Part shown: piece after piece, positions 24,464 through 33,078 of the stretch
How the letters are laid out: each line of letters opens with the position of its first letter
Numbering within the stretch: position 1 is the first letter of the stretch
From: Chloroflexota bacterium
GTDB lineage: Bacteria; Chloroflexota; Anaerolineae; Anaerolineales; UBA4823
DNA: 43,211 nt
NCBI GenBank assembly: GCA_029265355.1
Contig: JAJUJL010000031.1
Coordinates: forward strand, 1-43,211
Direction: 5' to 3'
Program-made: the position numbers and the translations under genes
The notes under the pieces: generated by a model
The model's database searches: none
The model's input: only the letters and a program-made list of their open reading frames with translations
What the model was told of the DNA's origin: nothing

Positions 24464-24549
24464 GATGGGTCTGCTCAGCTCGATATCACGGAGAGTGTTT
24501 TGAAGTGATGCAAAATGGATCGACTAACTCTGTGCGAGGCAGGTTTGGG

Positions 24550-25320
24550 TTAGCCCGGGTTCAGCTCATCCAGCAGTGGCAACAATTCAGACAACGCGCC
24601 GATGCTTGCGTCGGGAGTGATGGGCTCCCGGAGATCGACAGGATTGGTGAACGCTGCCCGACGCGTGATCCAGATGGAGAATATTCCCATTTGGCGAGCG
24701 CCCCCGATATCGGCTCGCAGGTTATCACCGACCATGGCGACTCGCCTGGGCGGCAACCTCCAACGATCCAGGGCAGCTTGAAAGGTGAGCGGGTGAGGTT
24801 TGCGATACCCCAGGTAAGCGGAGGTCAGGATAAAATCGAAAAACTGGCGCAACCCGGCCTGATCGACCAACGACTGCACATCCTCATCATCTGCGGCGTT
24901 GGAGAGAAGGCCCAATCGTAAGCCCCGCTTGCGCAGCGCCGCTAAGGTGGGGTGAGCATCAGTTTCAACTTTCCAATGCTGCTGCGTGACTGCGTACATC
25001 TCTGCCAGCGCCCGGCGAAGAAGTCGCTCTGGGATTGCTGTGTAACCCATCTCCGATAACACGCTTTGCAACACATACAAGGTGCTGTGCTCGACCAGAT
25101 GCTCATCCCGCTCATCCTGGTATGTAACCAGTTGCGTTTCCCAATTTGCCAGGAATGCTTGCTGGTTCAGGTCCAGCCCAATTGCCAGCAAAGTATCCAG
25201 CACTCGAGCGTTGCTCGCCGCCCGCAAGGCTGGCCAATCACCATCGAAGTAAATCAGCGTGCTGCCCAGGTCAAACAGGATAGCGTCAAAAGGGGGGTTG
25301 CCATCTGCCTGCACGATCAA
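24550..25320 (-). CDS. HAD-superfamily hydrolase
   Basis: This roughly 256-residue haloacid-dehalogenase-type phosphatase begins with motif I ILFDLGSTL, whose first Asp is the nucleophile; the usual second Asp is replaced by Gly, as in some family members. Motif II is LGLLSNAAD, motif III includes the Lys in YRKPHPLTF, and motif IV is VAMVGDNLRADIGGARQMG. The start is a TTG at 25320 overlapping the stop of the upstream gene by 4 bases; a GTG two codons later is an alternative. It is probably co-translated with the hydroxyacid dehydrogenase. Substrate unknown. Confidence 0.87.
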   Translation of the reverse strand: MIVQADGNPPFDAILFDLGSTLIYFDGDWPALRAASNARVLDTLLAIGLDLNQQAFLANWETQLVTYQDERDEHLVEHSTLYVLQSVLSEMGYTAIPERLLRRALAEMYAVTQQHWKVETDAHPTLAALRKRGLRLGLLSNAADDEDVQSLVDQAGLRQFFDFILTSAYLGYRKPHPLTFQAALDRWRLPPRRVAMVGDNLRADIGGARQMGIFSIWITRRAAFTNPVDLREPITPDASIGALSELLPLLDELNPG

Positions 25321-26336
25321 TAGCCTCGCTCCACATCGATGACATTCAGTAACGGCAACCCATCCAGGTAACGGCGCAGGTTCTCGGCGAATAGTTCCAT
25401 AGCGCGCTCGTTGTAGAAGGGTGTATTGCCGGAGATGTGCGGGGTGACAATGACGTTGGGTAGCTTCCAGAGCGGGCTGTCGGCTGGCAGAGGTTCCTCA
25501 GGAAAGACATCCAATGCTGCGCCGGCAATCTTGCGCTCGGTCAGGGCAACAATCAGCGCTTTGTGATCCACGATCCCGCCGCGGGAGATATCGACCAGGA
25601 AAGCGGTGGGTTTCATCACAGCTAATTCGGGAGAGCTGATGAGGTTCTTCGTATCGGCGGTTTTGGGCACGGTAACCACCACGTAGTCGCATTCCTTCAG
25701 CATCTGGCGCAGCGCCTCAGGAGGATACAGGCGAGTCAAGAAGTGCCCTCCCGGGTCGCCCATTCCAGGCGGAGTGTAGCCCAGGTCTTCGGGGTGCATG
25801 GCATCGCGCTTGCTTGCCAGCACCTTTGCGCCGAAGGCGTTCAGCAGGCGCGCCGACTGGCGGGCGATGCTGCCATAACCGATGAAGCCGACTGTACTGT
25901 TGCGCAGTTCCAAAGGCATAAAACGTTCCCAACGGTCCTGCGGCCATTCGGCGCGTTTCTGGTGAGCTATCAGATCCGGTAGCCGGTGACCGAGGGCCAG
26001 GACTGCCATCAGGATATATTCAGCCATTTGGCTGGAGGCCGCGCCGCTGAGGGTGGTGGCAACGATCCCGGGTTGGCGCAAGATTGGCTCCTGAAGGGCG
26101 TGGTCCACTCCAGCCCAATGAAATTGAATCCAGCGCAGCTTGGGAGCTTGCTCAGGTGTGGGGAGGATGCGATTGGTGTACAGAATTTCCGTCTTCTGCC
26201 ACATTTCATCGCTGACTTCGTCAGGTTTGTTGGCCTTCAGGGTGGTAATTTTTAGATTCGGTGAGATTTGCTGCAGACTCTCGACCAGCGAGGGCGCCAG
26301 GGGGGTGGTAATCAAGACTTCGATGGATGGATTCAT
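25317..26336 (-). CDS. D-2-hydroxyacid dehydrogenase family protein
   Basis: This 339-residue NAD(P)-dependent dehydrogenase has the Rossmann loop GFIGYGSIA at residues 150-158, the catalytic Arg in DISRGGIVD, Glu in DVFPEEPLP and His in TPHISG. The family reduces 2-keto acids to D-2-hydroxy acids or the reverse; members include glyoxylate, phosphoglycerate and lactate dehydrogenases. No feature singles out the substrate. It lies 68 bases downstream of the helicase-associated protein gene, a gap filled by an 11-bp tandem repeat, and overlaps the HAD gene. Confidence 0.9.
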   Translation of the reverse strand: MNPSIEVLITTPLAPSLVESLQQISPNLKITTLKANKPDEVSDEMWQKTEILYTNRILPTPEQAPKLRWIQFHWAGVDHALQEPILRQPGIVATTLSGAASSQMAEYILMAVLALGHRLPDLIAHQKRAEWPQDRWERFMPLELRNSTVGFIGYGSIARQSARLLNAFGAKVLASKRDAMHPEDLGYTPPGMGDPGGHFLTRLYPPEALRQMLKECDYVVVTVPKTADTKNLISSPELAVMKPTAFLVDISRGGIVDHKALIVALTERKIAGAALDVFPEEPLPADSPLWKLPNVIVTPHISGNTPFYNERAMELFAENLRRYLDGLPLLNVIDVERGY

Positions 26337-26347
26337 AAGCCTATCCT

Positions 26348-26401
26348 GTGGGTAAGAGTGGGAATAATGTTGGATAAACGTTGGATAAATGTGGGATAAA
26401 A
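26348..26401. repeat. 11-bp tandem repeat with DnaA-box resemblance
   Basis: Three consecutive 11-base units, GTTGGATAAAC, GTTGGATAAAT and GTGGGATAAAA (26369-26401), follow a looser unit GTGGGAATAAT (26358-26368) and a partial GTGGGTAAGA. On the minus strand they read TTTATCCAAC-like, sharing 7 of 9 positions with the DnaA box TTATCCACA. One-helical-turn spacing puts all copies on the same DNA face. Confidence 0.65.
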
Positions 26402-26404
26402 GGG

Positions 26405-28093
26405 TTATCCATCGTCGCCGCTTCCTGACTGGCTTAATGTCACCTCGGTCAGGTAGCCCAGTTCAGCCAGGGCAGCCTGCACTTTTACCCAGGAACCTGG
26501 GCGTATGGTGATCACGGTCGGTCCGAGCTGCTCGCCCAGAAAGCGCGCGGCGCGCGAATTGCGCACAGCTTGCAGGATTTCCGGGTTGCGCACACGCAAG
26601 ATCATCACATTTTCCAGGCGCGCCTCGCTGCCGTAATCCTGCCAGCGACCCACGGCGCGTGAGATGCTGGGCGGCACGGTCAAAGCATGCTGTCGCAAGA
26701 GCGCCAACAGGTGATTGGGACGCAGGCCCTGCTTGCGAGCGCGCTCCAGGGAAGCGGGTGTCAGGCGGTAGTGGTAAGCTTCTTCCTTCTCGCCTTCCCA
26801 CTCGCTGAAGCGGGCGATCTGGTAGCGCACCACGCGCGGCACCAAGCGCAGGACACGCAGCCGGGCATCTGAGCTGATCAGGAGCTTTTCGTCTTCCAGA
26901 GCAGCGGTCGAGGGCGGCGCGCCAGCCAGTAGCTCAGCGGCTTGGGCAGAGAAGCGAAACGCTTGCGGCGGAGCGTCTGCCTGGGGGGCCGCCAGGTCGA
27001 GGATGCCAAGCCAGTGCAACGGTCCAGAGATGATATAGCGGATCATGGCGCCTTCGACGCGCTCCCAATGCTCGAAGCCGCGCAGGAACTGCCCGCTGCT
27101 GGCATCGCGCAGGTACCAGGAATCGTAATCGCCCGCTGGGCGTTGAAAATCCGGCTGTTGGGCGTGAATATCGGCAATGAACCCGGGCAAGCTCCACCAG
27201 GCACCACGAGGGACGGTCTTTAAGAAATCCAGCAGCGCATAACGGGCTTGCAAAGCATCGTTCTGCCACTCCCCCTCGACGGCGAGTCCGGGCGTCATGC
27301 GCAAATCATTGATCACCGGGCTGTGCATCCAGGCGCGTGCCATCTGGGCAATTGCCTTGGCACGCGAGAGTTCCAGGAAGTGTCGCGTCGGCTCGGGTTT
27401 GGGTAGACCATTGTCACCCAGCAAGCCGTCCGCTTCCAGGATGGCGCGCACAAATTGGGGGGTCAGCGCTGGCCAGACTGGGTATAAACTGCTGATTTGC
27501 CAGTCGACGGCCAGAGTGGAGATGGCCTCTGGAGAGAATTCCAGGCGCAAGGCTGCCAGCAGTGTGCAGGCGTGATCCAGGATGCGGTCGTTGGCTGGAA
27601 AAGGCGTCGCTTTCTCGGTCTGGGAAGCGGGTCTTCCGAATGGCTTGGGCAGCGCGGCGGTGGGGGCGGGAATGAGCGCTGCAAAATCATCTGGAATATA
27701 CGCCATTTCCACAGGGCCTGTTGGGGTATCGAAGAAAGCCCGCCCCAGGATACCACAGTACCACAGGCGCTCGGCTGCAGAGACGGGGCGGCGGTGAGGC
27801 TTCTCACGCTCCCGCCTGGCGGCGCCCATGTCGCGCACTTCTCCATGCCGGCGAGTAAACATTGCCCAGGGCAGGGCGCCCTTAGAGCGCAGAAGATCAT
27901 CGAGCGCAGCCCGGGCTCCACCAGGCAGGCTCTCGATCAAATCGGCTGCCTGGCGGCTGGATAACATGGCCAGGGCCAACTGACCCGCCGCGCTGGGCGC
28001 ATCTGAGGCTGCCAGCTCCACGCCCCAAACCTCGGCGACAATGCGCAGGAAGCCCAGATCACGGTTTTGCAGGTGGTGCAGCAGATCGGGCAT
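26405..28093 (-). CDS. Helicase-associated-domain protein (helicase C_3-like)
   Basis: This 562-residue protein matches, from memory, a family widespread in Chloroflexota and Actinobacteria. Its C-terminal part resembles the XPB/Ssl2-associated helicase domain: a winged-helix-like segment YHYRLTPASLERARKQGL, then NHLLALLRQHA, VMILRVRNPEIL and VITIRPGSWVKVQAALAELGY. No Walker motifs are present, so it is not itself an active helicase. The N-terminal region (LPGGARAALDDLLRSKGALPWAMF) is also typical. It may be a DNA-binding or regulatory factor. It lies 32 bases after the lipid-kinase-like gene. Confidence 0.78.
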   Translation of the reverse strand: MPDLLHHLQNRDLGFLRIVAEVWGVELAASDAPSAAGQLALAMLSSRQAADLIESLPGGARAALDDLLRSKGALPWAMFTRRHGEVRDMGAARREREKPHRRPVSAAERLWYCGILGRAFFDTPTGPVEMAYIPDDFAALIPAPTAALPKPFGRPASQTEKATPFPANDRILDHACTLLAALRLEFSPEAISTLAVDWQISSLYPVWPALTPQFVRAILEADGLLGDNGLPKPEPTRHFLELSRAKAIAQMARAWMHSPVINDLRMTPGLAVEGEWQNDALQARYALLDFLKTVPRGAWWSLPGFIADIHAQQPDFQRPAGDYDSWYLRDASSGQFLRGFEHWERVEGAMIRYIISGPLHWLGILDLAAPQADAPPQAFRFSAQAAELLAGAPPSTAALEDEKLLISSDARLRVLRLVPRVVRYQIARFSEWEGEKEEAYHYRLTPASLERARKQGLRPNHLLALLRQHALTVPPSISRAVGRWQDYGSEARLENVMILRVRNPEILQAVRNSRAARFLGEQLGPTVITIRPGSWVKVQAALAELGYLTEVTLSQSGSGDDG

Positions 28094-28125
28094 ACTGAGT
28101 TTCGCAAATGACGGTCATAGACAAG

Positions 28126-29043
28126 TCAACACATGACTTGCAGTGCGCCGGGCAGGATTTCGACCGAAAGTTTTCGAATATCGACGCCAAAGCCGGCGAA
28201 AATTTCACCATCCGTGTGGATGGTTAACGGCGCATCCGCCTGGATAGAGGCGCGGTGCAACTTCCCCATGCGGATAGCCTTGAAGCCTTGGTGGGTGCCC
28301 CGCATGAATTCTGGCAACAAGCGCAACATCATCAAGCGAGAGACCTTGCGAACGGCAGCATAATCGAAGATGTCATCGTCGGGAGCTGCGTGGGGCGCAA
28401 TCAAAAAGCCACCGCCTTCGCGCGGGCCGTTGCAAATGGTAAGCATGAGCGTTTTTTCATCCCAGCTCTCCTGGTCGCTGGTCATCACCATGCGGGGTGC
28501 AGCGTGGTTGAGCAGGATGGTCTGCAATACGGAAATCAGGTAAACCAGAAAGCCACGCAGATAAGTGAACTTGCGCGAGCGGATGGTTACCGTGGCATCG
28601 AAACCGATACCCAGCGTGTTATCCCAATATTCACTGCGCCCGCGATCGTCTTGCAGTAAACCAATGTCAATCGCACGCGGCTTGCCGGTGAAGATCTGGC
28701 GCAGCGCCGAAATGGGGGCAGGGGGCATGCCGATGGTGTGGGCAAAATCGTTGCCTGTCCCCAGCGGTATGACGCCCAGCACAGGCCGTTGCGCGGCGGG
28801 GACGCGCATCAAGCCATTGACTACCTCGTGCACGGTTCCGTCCCCGCCAGCGGCAATCACCAGTTGGTAACCGTCTTCGGCAGCCAGCTGGGCCAGCTCG
28901 CTGGCATGAGTCGGGTAGGCACTTCCGCTCCAATCCGCACCGCCAAATTCGTCGATCACGGGTCGCAAGTCGGCGGCAGAGCGCCAGGCGCGGCCCAAAT
29001 CTGCGCTGGGATTGATGATGATCTTGGCGGTATGTCGCGGCAT
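28126..29043 (-). CDS. Diacylglycerol-kinase-family lipid kinase
   Basis: This 305-residue member of the DagK/YegS/sphingosine kinase family phosphorylates diacylglycerol or a related lipid, with ATP, at the membrane surface. The nucleotide-binding GGDGT is at residues 66-70 and PLGTGND at 93-99. The IIINPSADLGRAW opening and the C-terminal DGEIFAGF strand are typical. It begins 3 bases after the DUF429-like gene and heads a tight minus-strand cluster. The exact lipid substrate is unknown. Confidence 0.92.
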   Translation of the reverse strand: MPRHTAKIIINPSADLGRAWRSAADLRPVIDEFGGADWSGSAYPTHASELAQLAAEDGYQLVIAAGGDGTVHEVVNGLMRVPAAQRPVLGVIPLGTGNDFAHTIGMPPAPISALRQIFTGKPRAIDIGLLQDDRGRSEYWDNTLGIGFDATVTIRSRKFTYLRGFLVYLISVLQTILLNHAAPRMVMTSDQESWDEKTLMLTICNGPREGGGFLIAPHAAPDDDIFDYAAVRKVSRLMMLRLLPEFMRGTHQGFKAIRMGKLHRASIQADAPLTIHTDGEIFAGFGVDIRKLSVEILPGALQVMC

Positions 29044-29046
29044 GGG

Positions 29047-29814
29047 TTAATAGCGTGCTTTCATCTCGGCGATGGGCAGCACGATCTGTCCTTCCTCAGG
29101 ATAGCCCAACAAAGTGATCTCTGCGGGGTGGTGCGCCGCCAGCCAGGCAGTGTATGCGGCTGCCAGGGCATCCAGCTCGGCTGGCGTGTGTAGGAGCTCT
29201 TCTGGCAGCTTGCCTTGCAGCAAGCGGTGGCGGGTGATCTCTTCGAAAAAGCGCATCGGATCGGGCAGCTGCATACGCTTCTCATACAGCACAAGCTGGC
29301 GCTGCAGGCGACCCTCCAGGGATTGCTTGGGGAAAGGCAGCCTGCCCAGCCAGCAGGTGAAGCAGGCGTGTGGGTACACTTCCAGTGTTTGACGCTCAGC
29401 GTCTGCTGTTGGAAACGGCTGGTAACCAAATTTTTCCAATCGCTGGTAAAGCTGAAAACCGCTCTGCACCCAGTTGGGGCAATCGCCTGGGTTGGCATGA
29501 GTCTGCGGAATGCTGATGCCATGCTGGCGCAACTGGTACTCAGCCACTCTGAAGTTATTCCAGCGGCCTGGTCGGGGGGCGGGCACCAGTTGTTCTCGAA
29601 TTTGGTCCTGATCCATCAATCCCTGGTTGGGGCGGCGCGGCGAGCTGATGGCAATGAATGCCTGGCGCTGCCCGGCGGCAAATGCCAGGATTTCATCCAG
29701 GTCGCCCTGCGAGAGCGCCAGCATTTCCAGGTTGTCATTCAGCGCGGCAAATACCATCGGCTTTTGACCGGCTGTCGGATCGACGCCAATATAAGTGAAG
29801 GCGGAAGAAAACAT
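29047..29814 (-). CDS. DUF429-like (RNase H-fold) protein
   Basis: This 255-residue protein opens with TYIGVDPTAGQKP, the first strand and Asp of an RNase H-like fold, and later has LEVYPHACFTCWLG with the Glu and His positions of the DUF429 family. A final acidic helix region (ELDALAAAYTAWLAA) completes the active-site pattern. Such proteins are predicted nucleases of unknown target. No strong ribosome-binding site was seen (AGGCAGC is the best). It begins the minus-strand operon that continues to 24550. Confidence 0.8.
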   Translation of the reverse strand: MFSSAFTYIGVDPTAGQKPMVFAALNDNLEMLALSQGDLDEILAFAAGQRQAFIAISSPRRPNQGLMDQDQIREQLVPAPRPGRWNNFRVAEYQLRQHGISIPQTHANPGDCPNWVQSGFQLYQRLEKFGYQPFPTADAERQTLEVYPHACFTCWLGRLPFPKQSLEGRLQRQLVLYEKRMQLPDPMRFFEEITRHRLLQGKLPEELLHTPAELDALAAAYTAWLAAHHPAEITLLGYPEEGQIVLPIAEMKARY

Positions 29815-29843
29815 GCGTAGGCTGCCTGGTTTGATTGCTTATG

Positions 29844-29872
29844 AGTTTAGCGCAAAAGTGAGCAGCGCGCAA
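29844..29872 (-). promoter_or_regulatory. Possible promoter for the DUF429-like operon
   Basis: On the minus strand, TTGCGC (29867-29872) and TAAACT (29844-29849) are 17 bases apart, 30 bases upstream of the ATG. The palindrome AACTCGAGTT overlaps the upstream edge and might be an operator. Confidence 0.35.
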
Positions 29873-30058
29873 CTCGAGTTTTAAGGGAATGAGGTGAGCT
29901 GCATGAAAAAATGCGCATGACCTGCGTGGGATTAGATAAATAGCTGCTCGCATGCTGTGGGCTCCCAAAACGACCGGGTAGGAGATTGTCACGACCAGCA
30001 CAGTACGCCGGTTTCGCAATTCCAGCTAAGATCAAATCAGCGGGGCCGCGAGAGGGTT

Positions 30059-30087
30059 TTGACGAGAAGCCGCGCCTACGCTATACT
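30059..30087 (+). promoter_or_regulatory. Promoter of the PruA-type dehydrogenase gene
   Basis: TTGACG (30059-30064) and TATACT (30082-30087) are separated by the ideal 17 bases. It lies about 115 bases upstream of the ATG at 30203, leaving an untranslated leader with an AAAGGAG site. Confidence 0.65.
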
Positions 30088-30202
30088 ATTAGTTGTCAAC
30101 CCTGTTCAGAGTGAGCTGCTGGCTGCACGGGAATACCCGCCAGTCACGATTGATATGTCTACCAAACACTGATTTGCTGAGAAAATATAAAGGAGACCCA
30201 AT

Positions 30203-31777
30203 ATGACCGAGACCTTCAAGCTGACCTATGCTACCATGTTCAGCCCTCCACCTGAGCTGCACGATCGTTTCGATGAGGCCCTGGCAAAACTGAAGGGGGA
30301 GTTGGGTAAAGAGCATGCCATGTTGATCAACGGCAAGGATGTGTTCGCAGATGAGAAGTTTGAAGATCGCTCCCCTGCCAATACGGATATGGTGCTGGGC
30401 GTCTTTCAAAAAGGCAATGCCAGCCATGCCACGGCTGCGCTGGCAGCGGCGCGAAAGGCCTTCCCACTGTGGAGCGGTATGAAATGGCAGCAACGGGTAG
30501 CGCTGTTGAGGAAAGCTGCTGACCTGATCGACGAACGCATCTTTGCGATGGGCGCAGTCATGGCTATGGAGGTGGGCAAGAACCGTATGGAGTCGTTGGG
30601 TGATGTGGCGGAAACTGCCGATTTGATCCGCTATGCCTGCTACCAGATGGAAAAAAACGATGGCTTCATTGTTGAAATGGGACGCGACCCACTAGTGGGC
30701 TACACGGCCACCAACCTGTCAGTACTGCGACCGTACGGTGTGTGGCTGGTCATCAGCCCCTTCAACTTTCCCGCAGCCTTGACCGGAGGTCCCGCGGGGG
30801 CAGCTTTGGTGACTGGCAACACCCTCGTAATGAAACCTGCCACAGACACCCCGTACATTGTGCGTTTGCTGGCAGAATGCTTCCGCGATGCCGGCATACC
30901 CGATGGCGTATTCAATTACGTCACCGGACCGGGCAGCACGCTGGGGCAGGCGCTCATCGAAAGCCATGAGGTGGACGGCATAACCTTCACTGGCTCCTTC
31001 GACGTAGGAATGAAGATCTTCCGGGATTATGCTCAAGGCAACTATGTGCGCCCCATCATCCTGGAACTGGGCGGCAAGAATCCCGCCATCGTCTCGCGCA
31101 ACGCGGATCTGGAGCGAGCAGCAGTCGGTATCGTGCGCTCTGCATTTGGCTTGCAGGGACAAAAATGCTCGGCCTGTTCGCGGGTCTATATCGAAGAACC
31201 CGTGTACGAGCCACTGGTTGCCCGCTTGGTTGAACTGACCAATAAGCTCACCATCGGGGATCCCACCGATCGCAACGTTTACCTGGGACCGGTGATCAAC
31301 AGGAATTCTTTCCGCGATTTCCAGGCCTTTACCGAAGAGCTCTCCCAGGCTGGACGCTTCCTGACCGGAGGAAAAGTGCTGACAGAGGGCGAGTATAGCA
31401 AGGGCTACTTCTGCACTCCCACCCTGGTCGCTGATGTGCCGCTCGATCATCGCCTGTGGAAACACGAGATGTTCCTGCCAATTACCACTGTAGCGCCTGT
31501 GAAAAACCTATCCGAGGCGATGCAGTACGCCAATGACGTGAATTACGGCCTGACAGCCGGCTTCTACGGCAGCAAAGAAGAAGTGGGCTGGTTCTTCGAG
31601 AATATCCAGGCGGGCGTCACCTACGCCAACCGCCCTCAGGGCGCCACCACTGGCGCCTGGCCCGGCTTCCAGCCATTTGGTGGGTGGAAAGGCTCCGGCT
31701 CCAGCGGCAAGAATGCGGGTGGGCATTATTACCTGCCGCTGTATATGCACGAGCAGATCCAAACGCTGATCGATTGA
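30203..31777 (+). CDS. pruA: L-glutamate gamma-semialdehyde dehydrogenase (PruA type)
   Basis: This 524-residue NAD-dependent aldehyde dehydrogenase is of the 1-pyrroline-5-carboxylate dehydrogenase class and makes glutamate in proline breakdown. Family landmarks are ISPFNFPAALTGGPA (nucleotide site), ITFTGSFDVG, the catalytic Glu in ILELGGKNP near 287, the nucleophilic Cys in GQKCSACSR near 322 and the C-terminal GWKGSGSSGKNAGG anchor. AAAGGAG lies about 10 bases before the ATG. No proline dehydrogenase is nearby, so it may work with a distant PutA/PRODH or in arginine breakdown. A promoter and terminator make it a single-gene unit. Confidence 0.9.
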   Translation: MTETFKLTYATMFSPPPELHDRFDEALAKLKGELGKEHAMLINGKDVFADEKFEDRSPANTDMVLGVFQKGNASHATAALAAARKAFPLWSGMKWQQRVALLRKAADLIDERIFAMGAVMAMEVGKNRMESLGDVAETADLIRYACYQMEKNDGFIVEMGRDPLVGYTATNLSVLRPYGVWLVISPFNFPAALTGGPAGAALVTGNTLVMKPATDTPYIVRLLAECFRDAGIPDGVFNYVTGPGSTLGQALIESHEVDGITFTGSFDVGMKIFRDYAQGNYVRPIILELGGKNPAIVSRNADLERAAVGIVRSAFGLQGQKCSACSRVYIEEPVYEPLVARLVELTNKLTIGDPTDRNVYLGPVINRNSFRDFQAFTEELSQAGRFLTGGKVLTEGEYSKGYFCTPTLVADVPLDHRLWKHEMFLPITTVAPVKNLSEAMQYANDVNYGLTAGFYGSKEEVGWFFENIQAGVTYANRPQGATTGAWPGFQPFGGWKGSGSSGKNAGGHYYLPLYMHEQIQTLID

Positions 31778-31789
31778 AATCCGATTTCC

Positions 31790-31832
31790 GGGCATCCCTT
31801 CCTGCACATCCAGGCAGAAAGGGATGCCCTTT
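31790..31832 (+). terminator. Rho-independent terminator after the PruA-type gene
   Basis: GGGCATCCCTT-C-CTGC (31790-31805) pairs with GCAG-A-AAGGGATGCCC (31814-31829), followed by TTT. It is a strong stem 12 bases after the stop, although the T-tract is short. Confidence 0.75.
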
Positions 31833-31861
31833 CCAACACTTACTGCACGGCAGGACCAGGC

Positions 31862-32161
31862 TTGTTCAGCGAAGAAATCAGTTTCAAGATCGGGCAATAT
31901 CTGCTGTTTGTGGGCTTGATCATCTTGATCTTGTTCTTTGCTTCCGATCAGGCTGGCGATCCGATCTTTAGCCTGTTTTGTGTTGGAATTCTGTTGATAC
32001 CTCTCGGCATTTATACAATGTTTCGCTTTCGCCAACCGCCAGCGCCCAGCGACCGCTTTTCGGCGGTGCGCAAGTGGCAGCAGGCGCGTAAGGCCGCAAA
32101 ACAACGCCAGCGCGACAAAAAAGACGGTGAGCGAAAGGGCGAACGAGAAAAGGGTAGCTGA
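31862..32161 (+). CDS. Small membrane protein with basic tail
   Basis: This 99-residue protein has two hydrophobic segments (about residues 11-28 and 34-53), then a long basic tail (RKWQQARKAAKQRQRDKKDGERKGE). The tail is probably cytoplasmic, holding the protein by charge. The start is a TTG preceded by AGGACCAGG; no better start precedes the first helix. Its TGA overlaps the next ATG by one base, so it is translationally coupled to the CoA-transferase. Not a recognised family. Confidence 0.6.
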   Translation: MFSEEISFKIGQYLLFVGLIILILFFASDQAGDPIFSLFCVGILLIPLGIYTMFRFRQPPAPSDRFSAVRKWQQARKAAKQRQRDKKDGERKGEREKGS

Positions 32162-33069
32162 TGCCAAGCGATAAATTAATGTCTCTCTCTGAAGCGGTGG
32201 CGCGCTTTGTGCAGGATGGCGATCTGGTGTACGTCGCTGGTTTCACACACATGATCCCATTCGCAGCCGGGCACGAGATTATTCGCCAGCGGCGCAAGAA
32301 CCTGGTGCTGGCGCGCGCTACCCCAGACCTGATCTATGATCAGATGGTGGCGGCGGGTTGCGCCCGAAAAATCATTTTCTCCTACATGGGCAACCCGGGA
32401 GTCGGTTCGCTGCGCATCGTGCGCGCGGCATTGGAAGCGGGCGCCCTGGAATGGGAAGAATATTCCCATTTCGGAATGATCTCGCGTTTGCAGGCAGGCG
32501 CCACTGGCTTGCCCTTCATGCCGATGAACCCCACTGCGGCTGGAGACCTGGAGCGGTTCAATCCCAATCACCGCACGGTTACCGACCCCTATTCGGGGAA
32601 GCCGGTGGTTGTGGTGCCAGCACTGAAACCGGATGTTGCCATCGTGCATGTGCAGCGCGCAGACAACCAGGGCAATTCCCAAATCTGGGGCATCATCGGT
32701 GAGCAGAAAGAAGCCGCATTTGCCTCCAACCGCGTCATTGTGACCGCCGAAGAGATTGTGGATGAAGCGATCATCCGCTCCGACCCGAACCGCACGTTGA
32801 TCCCCGGTTTCATCGTCGATGCGGTGTGCCATGTGCCCTACTGCTCGCACCCTTCCTACACTCAGGGTTATTACGATCGAGATAACGCATTTTACCTGGA
32901 GTGGGACCAGATCAGCCAGACGGCGCAGGGAGTGCAGGCTTACCTCGAAGAATGGGTGTACGGTGTGCCGGATCGGGCTGCCTACTGGGAAAAATTGGGC
33001 GAGGAAGTGCACGCACGCCTGAAAGTTGGCAGCCGCCCCAGCACGGTGGTGGACTACGGTCAGTATTGA
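32161..33069 (+). CDS. Family I CoA-transferase, subunit A
   Basis: This 302-residue subunit resembles glutaconate CoA-transferase A and the IpdA-type proteins. It shows the family opening DKLMSLSEAVARFVQDGDLVYVAGFTH, a KIIFSYMGNPGVGSL stretch, and AIVHVQRADNQGNSQIWG. The A subunit binds CoA; the catalytic Glu is in the partner. The complex moves CoA between acyl donors and acceptors, often carboxylic acids from fermentation or side-chain and ring breakdown. The ATG overlaps the previous stop, and subunit B starts 9 bases later. The substrate is unknown. Confidence 0.88.
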   Translation: MPSDKLMSLSEAVARFVQDGDLVYVAGFTHMIPFAAGHEIIRQRRKNLVLARATPDLIYDQMVAAGCARKIIFSYMGNPGVGSLRIVRAALEAGALEWEEYSHFGMISRLQAGATGLPFMPMNPTAAGDLERFNPNHRTVTDPYSGKPVVVVPALKPDVAIVHVQRADNQGNSQIWGIIGEQKEAAFASNRVIVTAEEIVDEAIIRSDPNRTLIPGFIVDAVCHVPYCSHPSYTQGYYDRDNAFYLEWDQISQTAQGVQAYLEEWVYGVPDRAAYWEKLGEEVHARLKVGSRPSTVVDYGQY

Positions 33070-33078
33070 GGTGCAGCC

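Larger units (their letters stand above)
29815..30202. other. Divergent intergenic region, no supported gene
   Basis: This 388-base gap lies between the DUF429-like gene and the PruA-type gene. It holds a promoter candidate for each side and a perfect 10-base palindrome AACTCGAGTT at 29871-29880, next to the minus-strand -35. No RNA gene or credible reading frame was found. Confidence 0.6.

Noticed and set aside
26348-26401. CRISPR array
   Set aside because: Units are 11 bases with no spacers, so this is a tandem repeat.
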